A stretch of DNA of 64,000 bases from JANPPS01 sp965246925 (GTDB lineage Bacteria > Pseudomonadota > Alphaproteobacteria > Acetobacterales > Acetobacteraceae): NCBI GenBank assembly GCA_965246925.1, contig OZ251994.1, positions 992,001 through 1,056,000 on the forward strand. Direction: 5' to 3'. The translations under genes and the position numbers were made by a program. Shown here piece after piece: positions 63,402-64,000 of this stretch; the first letter of the stretch is position 1, and every line of letters begins with the position of its first letter. Under the pieces are notes generated by a model. That model saw only the letters and a program-made list of their open reading frames with translations. It was not told the origin of the DNA and searched no databases.

Positions 63402-64000
63402 TGCGCATCGGAGTGCTGGGCCGCATGGGCCGGATGGGCCGTCTCTTGGCCGAGGAGATCGTCGCGGCAGGGCACCTTTGCGCCAACGACACGTCAATGC
63501 CGGCCGCCCAGCTCGCCGATAGCAGCGACGTCGTGATCGATTTCACGCATGCAAGCCGGGCGGCAGACCACGCGGCGGTGCTGGCCGGGGTAGGGATTCC
63601 GTGGGTGCTCGGCACCTCCGGCCTCTCCGCAGACGACGAAACGGCGGTGGCCGAAGCGGCGCTGCGCATTCCGGTGGTCTATGCCACCAATTTCTCGCCC
63701 GGTGTGGCCCTACTCTTAGAAGTGGCCCAGAAAATGGCGGCGGCATTGCCGGGCCACTCCTATGACGCCGAAATTCTAGAGATGCATCACCGGGCCAAGG
63801 TTGACGCACCGTCCGGTACGGCGGTTTCGCTCGGCCGCGCCGTCGCCGCCGGGCGCGGTACCACGCTCGAGCAAGTGATGGTCAGCGGACGGGACGGCCA
63901 CACCGGCCCCCGCCCTCCCGGGACGATCGGCTTCGCGGCGCTGCGCGGCGGGCAGGTGGTCGGTGAACACACGCTGCTGTTTGCTGCCGGGTCGGAACAC
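63401..64000 (+). CDS. dapB: 4-hydroxy-tetrahydrodipicolinate reductase (3' end outside window)
   Basis: Second step of the diaminopimelate/lysine pathway. 200 codons are visible without a stop. The NAD(P) motif is VLGRMGRMGRLLAEE and the substrate block MHHRAKVDAPSGTAVSLGRA with the catalytic His pair and Lys. The early part between the cofactor motif and VVIDFTHAS is shorter than in E. coli. The ATG overlaps the glgA stop (TAATG), so it is translationally coupled to glycogen synthase, an unusual neighbour. The gene runs off the right edge. Confidence 0.94.
   Translation, partial: MRIGVLGRMGRMGRLLAEEIVAAGHLCANDTSMPAAQLADSSDVVIDFTHASRAADHAAVLAGVGIPWVLGTSGLSADDETAVAEAALRIPVVYATNFSPGVALLLEVAQKMAAALPGHSYDAEILEMHHRAKVDAPSGTAVSLGRAVAAGRGTTLEQVMVSGRDGHTGPRPPGTIGFAALRGGQVVGEHTLLFAAGSEH

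Noticed and set aside
1..64000. CRISPR arrays, tRNA or rRNA genes, replication origin
   Set aside because: No regularly spaced repeats, no cloverleaf-like conserved tRNA segments and no rRNA sequence were recognised by eye; a tRNA or covariance scan could still find one.

Overview
The window reads as chromosome of a GC-rich alphaproteobacterium, most likely Acetobacteraceae or a close Rhodospirillales relative. The signs are MucR and alphaproteobacterial-type Fur regulators, AddAB instead of RecBCD, a TrxR-like ferredoxin-NADP reductase, a hemolysin-like OlsB acyltransferase, and the order mutS-glnD and tsaE-addB-addA-trxA. Family assignment is from remembered protein families; no search was run.

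Layout. (1) 1-8310 is core: the end of mutS, glnD (PII uridylyltransferase), a GAF-GGDEF-EAL protein and a DEAD-box RNA helicase. (2) 8.7-37.7 kb is an accessory catabolic region with four complete ABC importers. 8772-14900 is a polyol operon: CUT1 importer, L-xylulose-reductase-like SDR and xylitol/sorbitol-type dehydrogenase. 15112-27291 holds a GntR regulator, a carbon-nitrogen hydrolase, a peptide-type importer with a fused permease-ATPase, a creatininase-family hydrolase, an RraA-like protein and a spermidine-type importer. 27408-28260 is a decayed IS630 transposase. 28530-35514 holds a SorC-type regulator, an erythritol/threitol-type dehydrogenase, a DUF2291 protein and a ribose-type importer. 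35798-37674 holds a truncated aldehyde dehydrogenase fused by deletion to a DJ-1/PfpI start, and a TetR regulator with two matching operators. (3) 38.5-64 kb is mostly core: Crp/Fnr and XRE regulators, a run fur-olsB-2-hydroxyacid dehydrogenase-lnt, mucR, a TusA-like protein, ferredoxin-NADP reductase, tsaE-addB, an IS4-family element inserted before addA, addA-trxA, a TPR/GT41 glycosyltransferase, a cupin, then a tightly coupled run AI-2E transporter-glgP-glgC-glgA-dapB. dapB is cut by the right edge.

How the genes work together. Most operons are translationally coupled (ATGA, GTGA or TTGA overlaps), which fixes many start codons. The best candidate for an undescribed system is 15.1-27.3 kb. 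Two importers of different classes and three cytoplasmic enzymes form two transcription units, and near-identical GTATAC-centred palindromes lie in both promoter regions. They look like one GntR-controlled uptake and breakdown pathway for an unidentified amide- or lactam-type compound.

No rRNA, tRNA, CRISPR array or replication origin was recognised.
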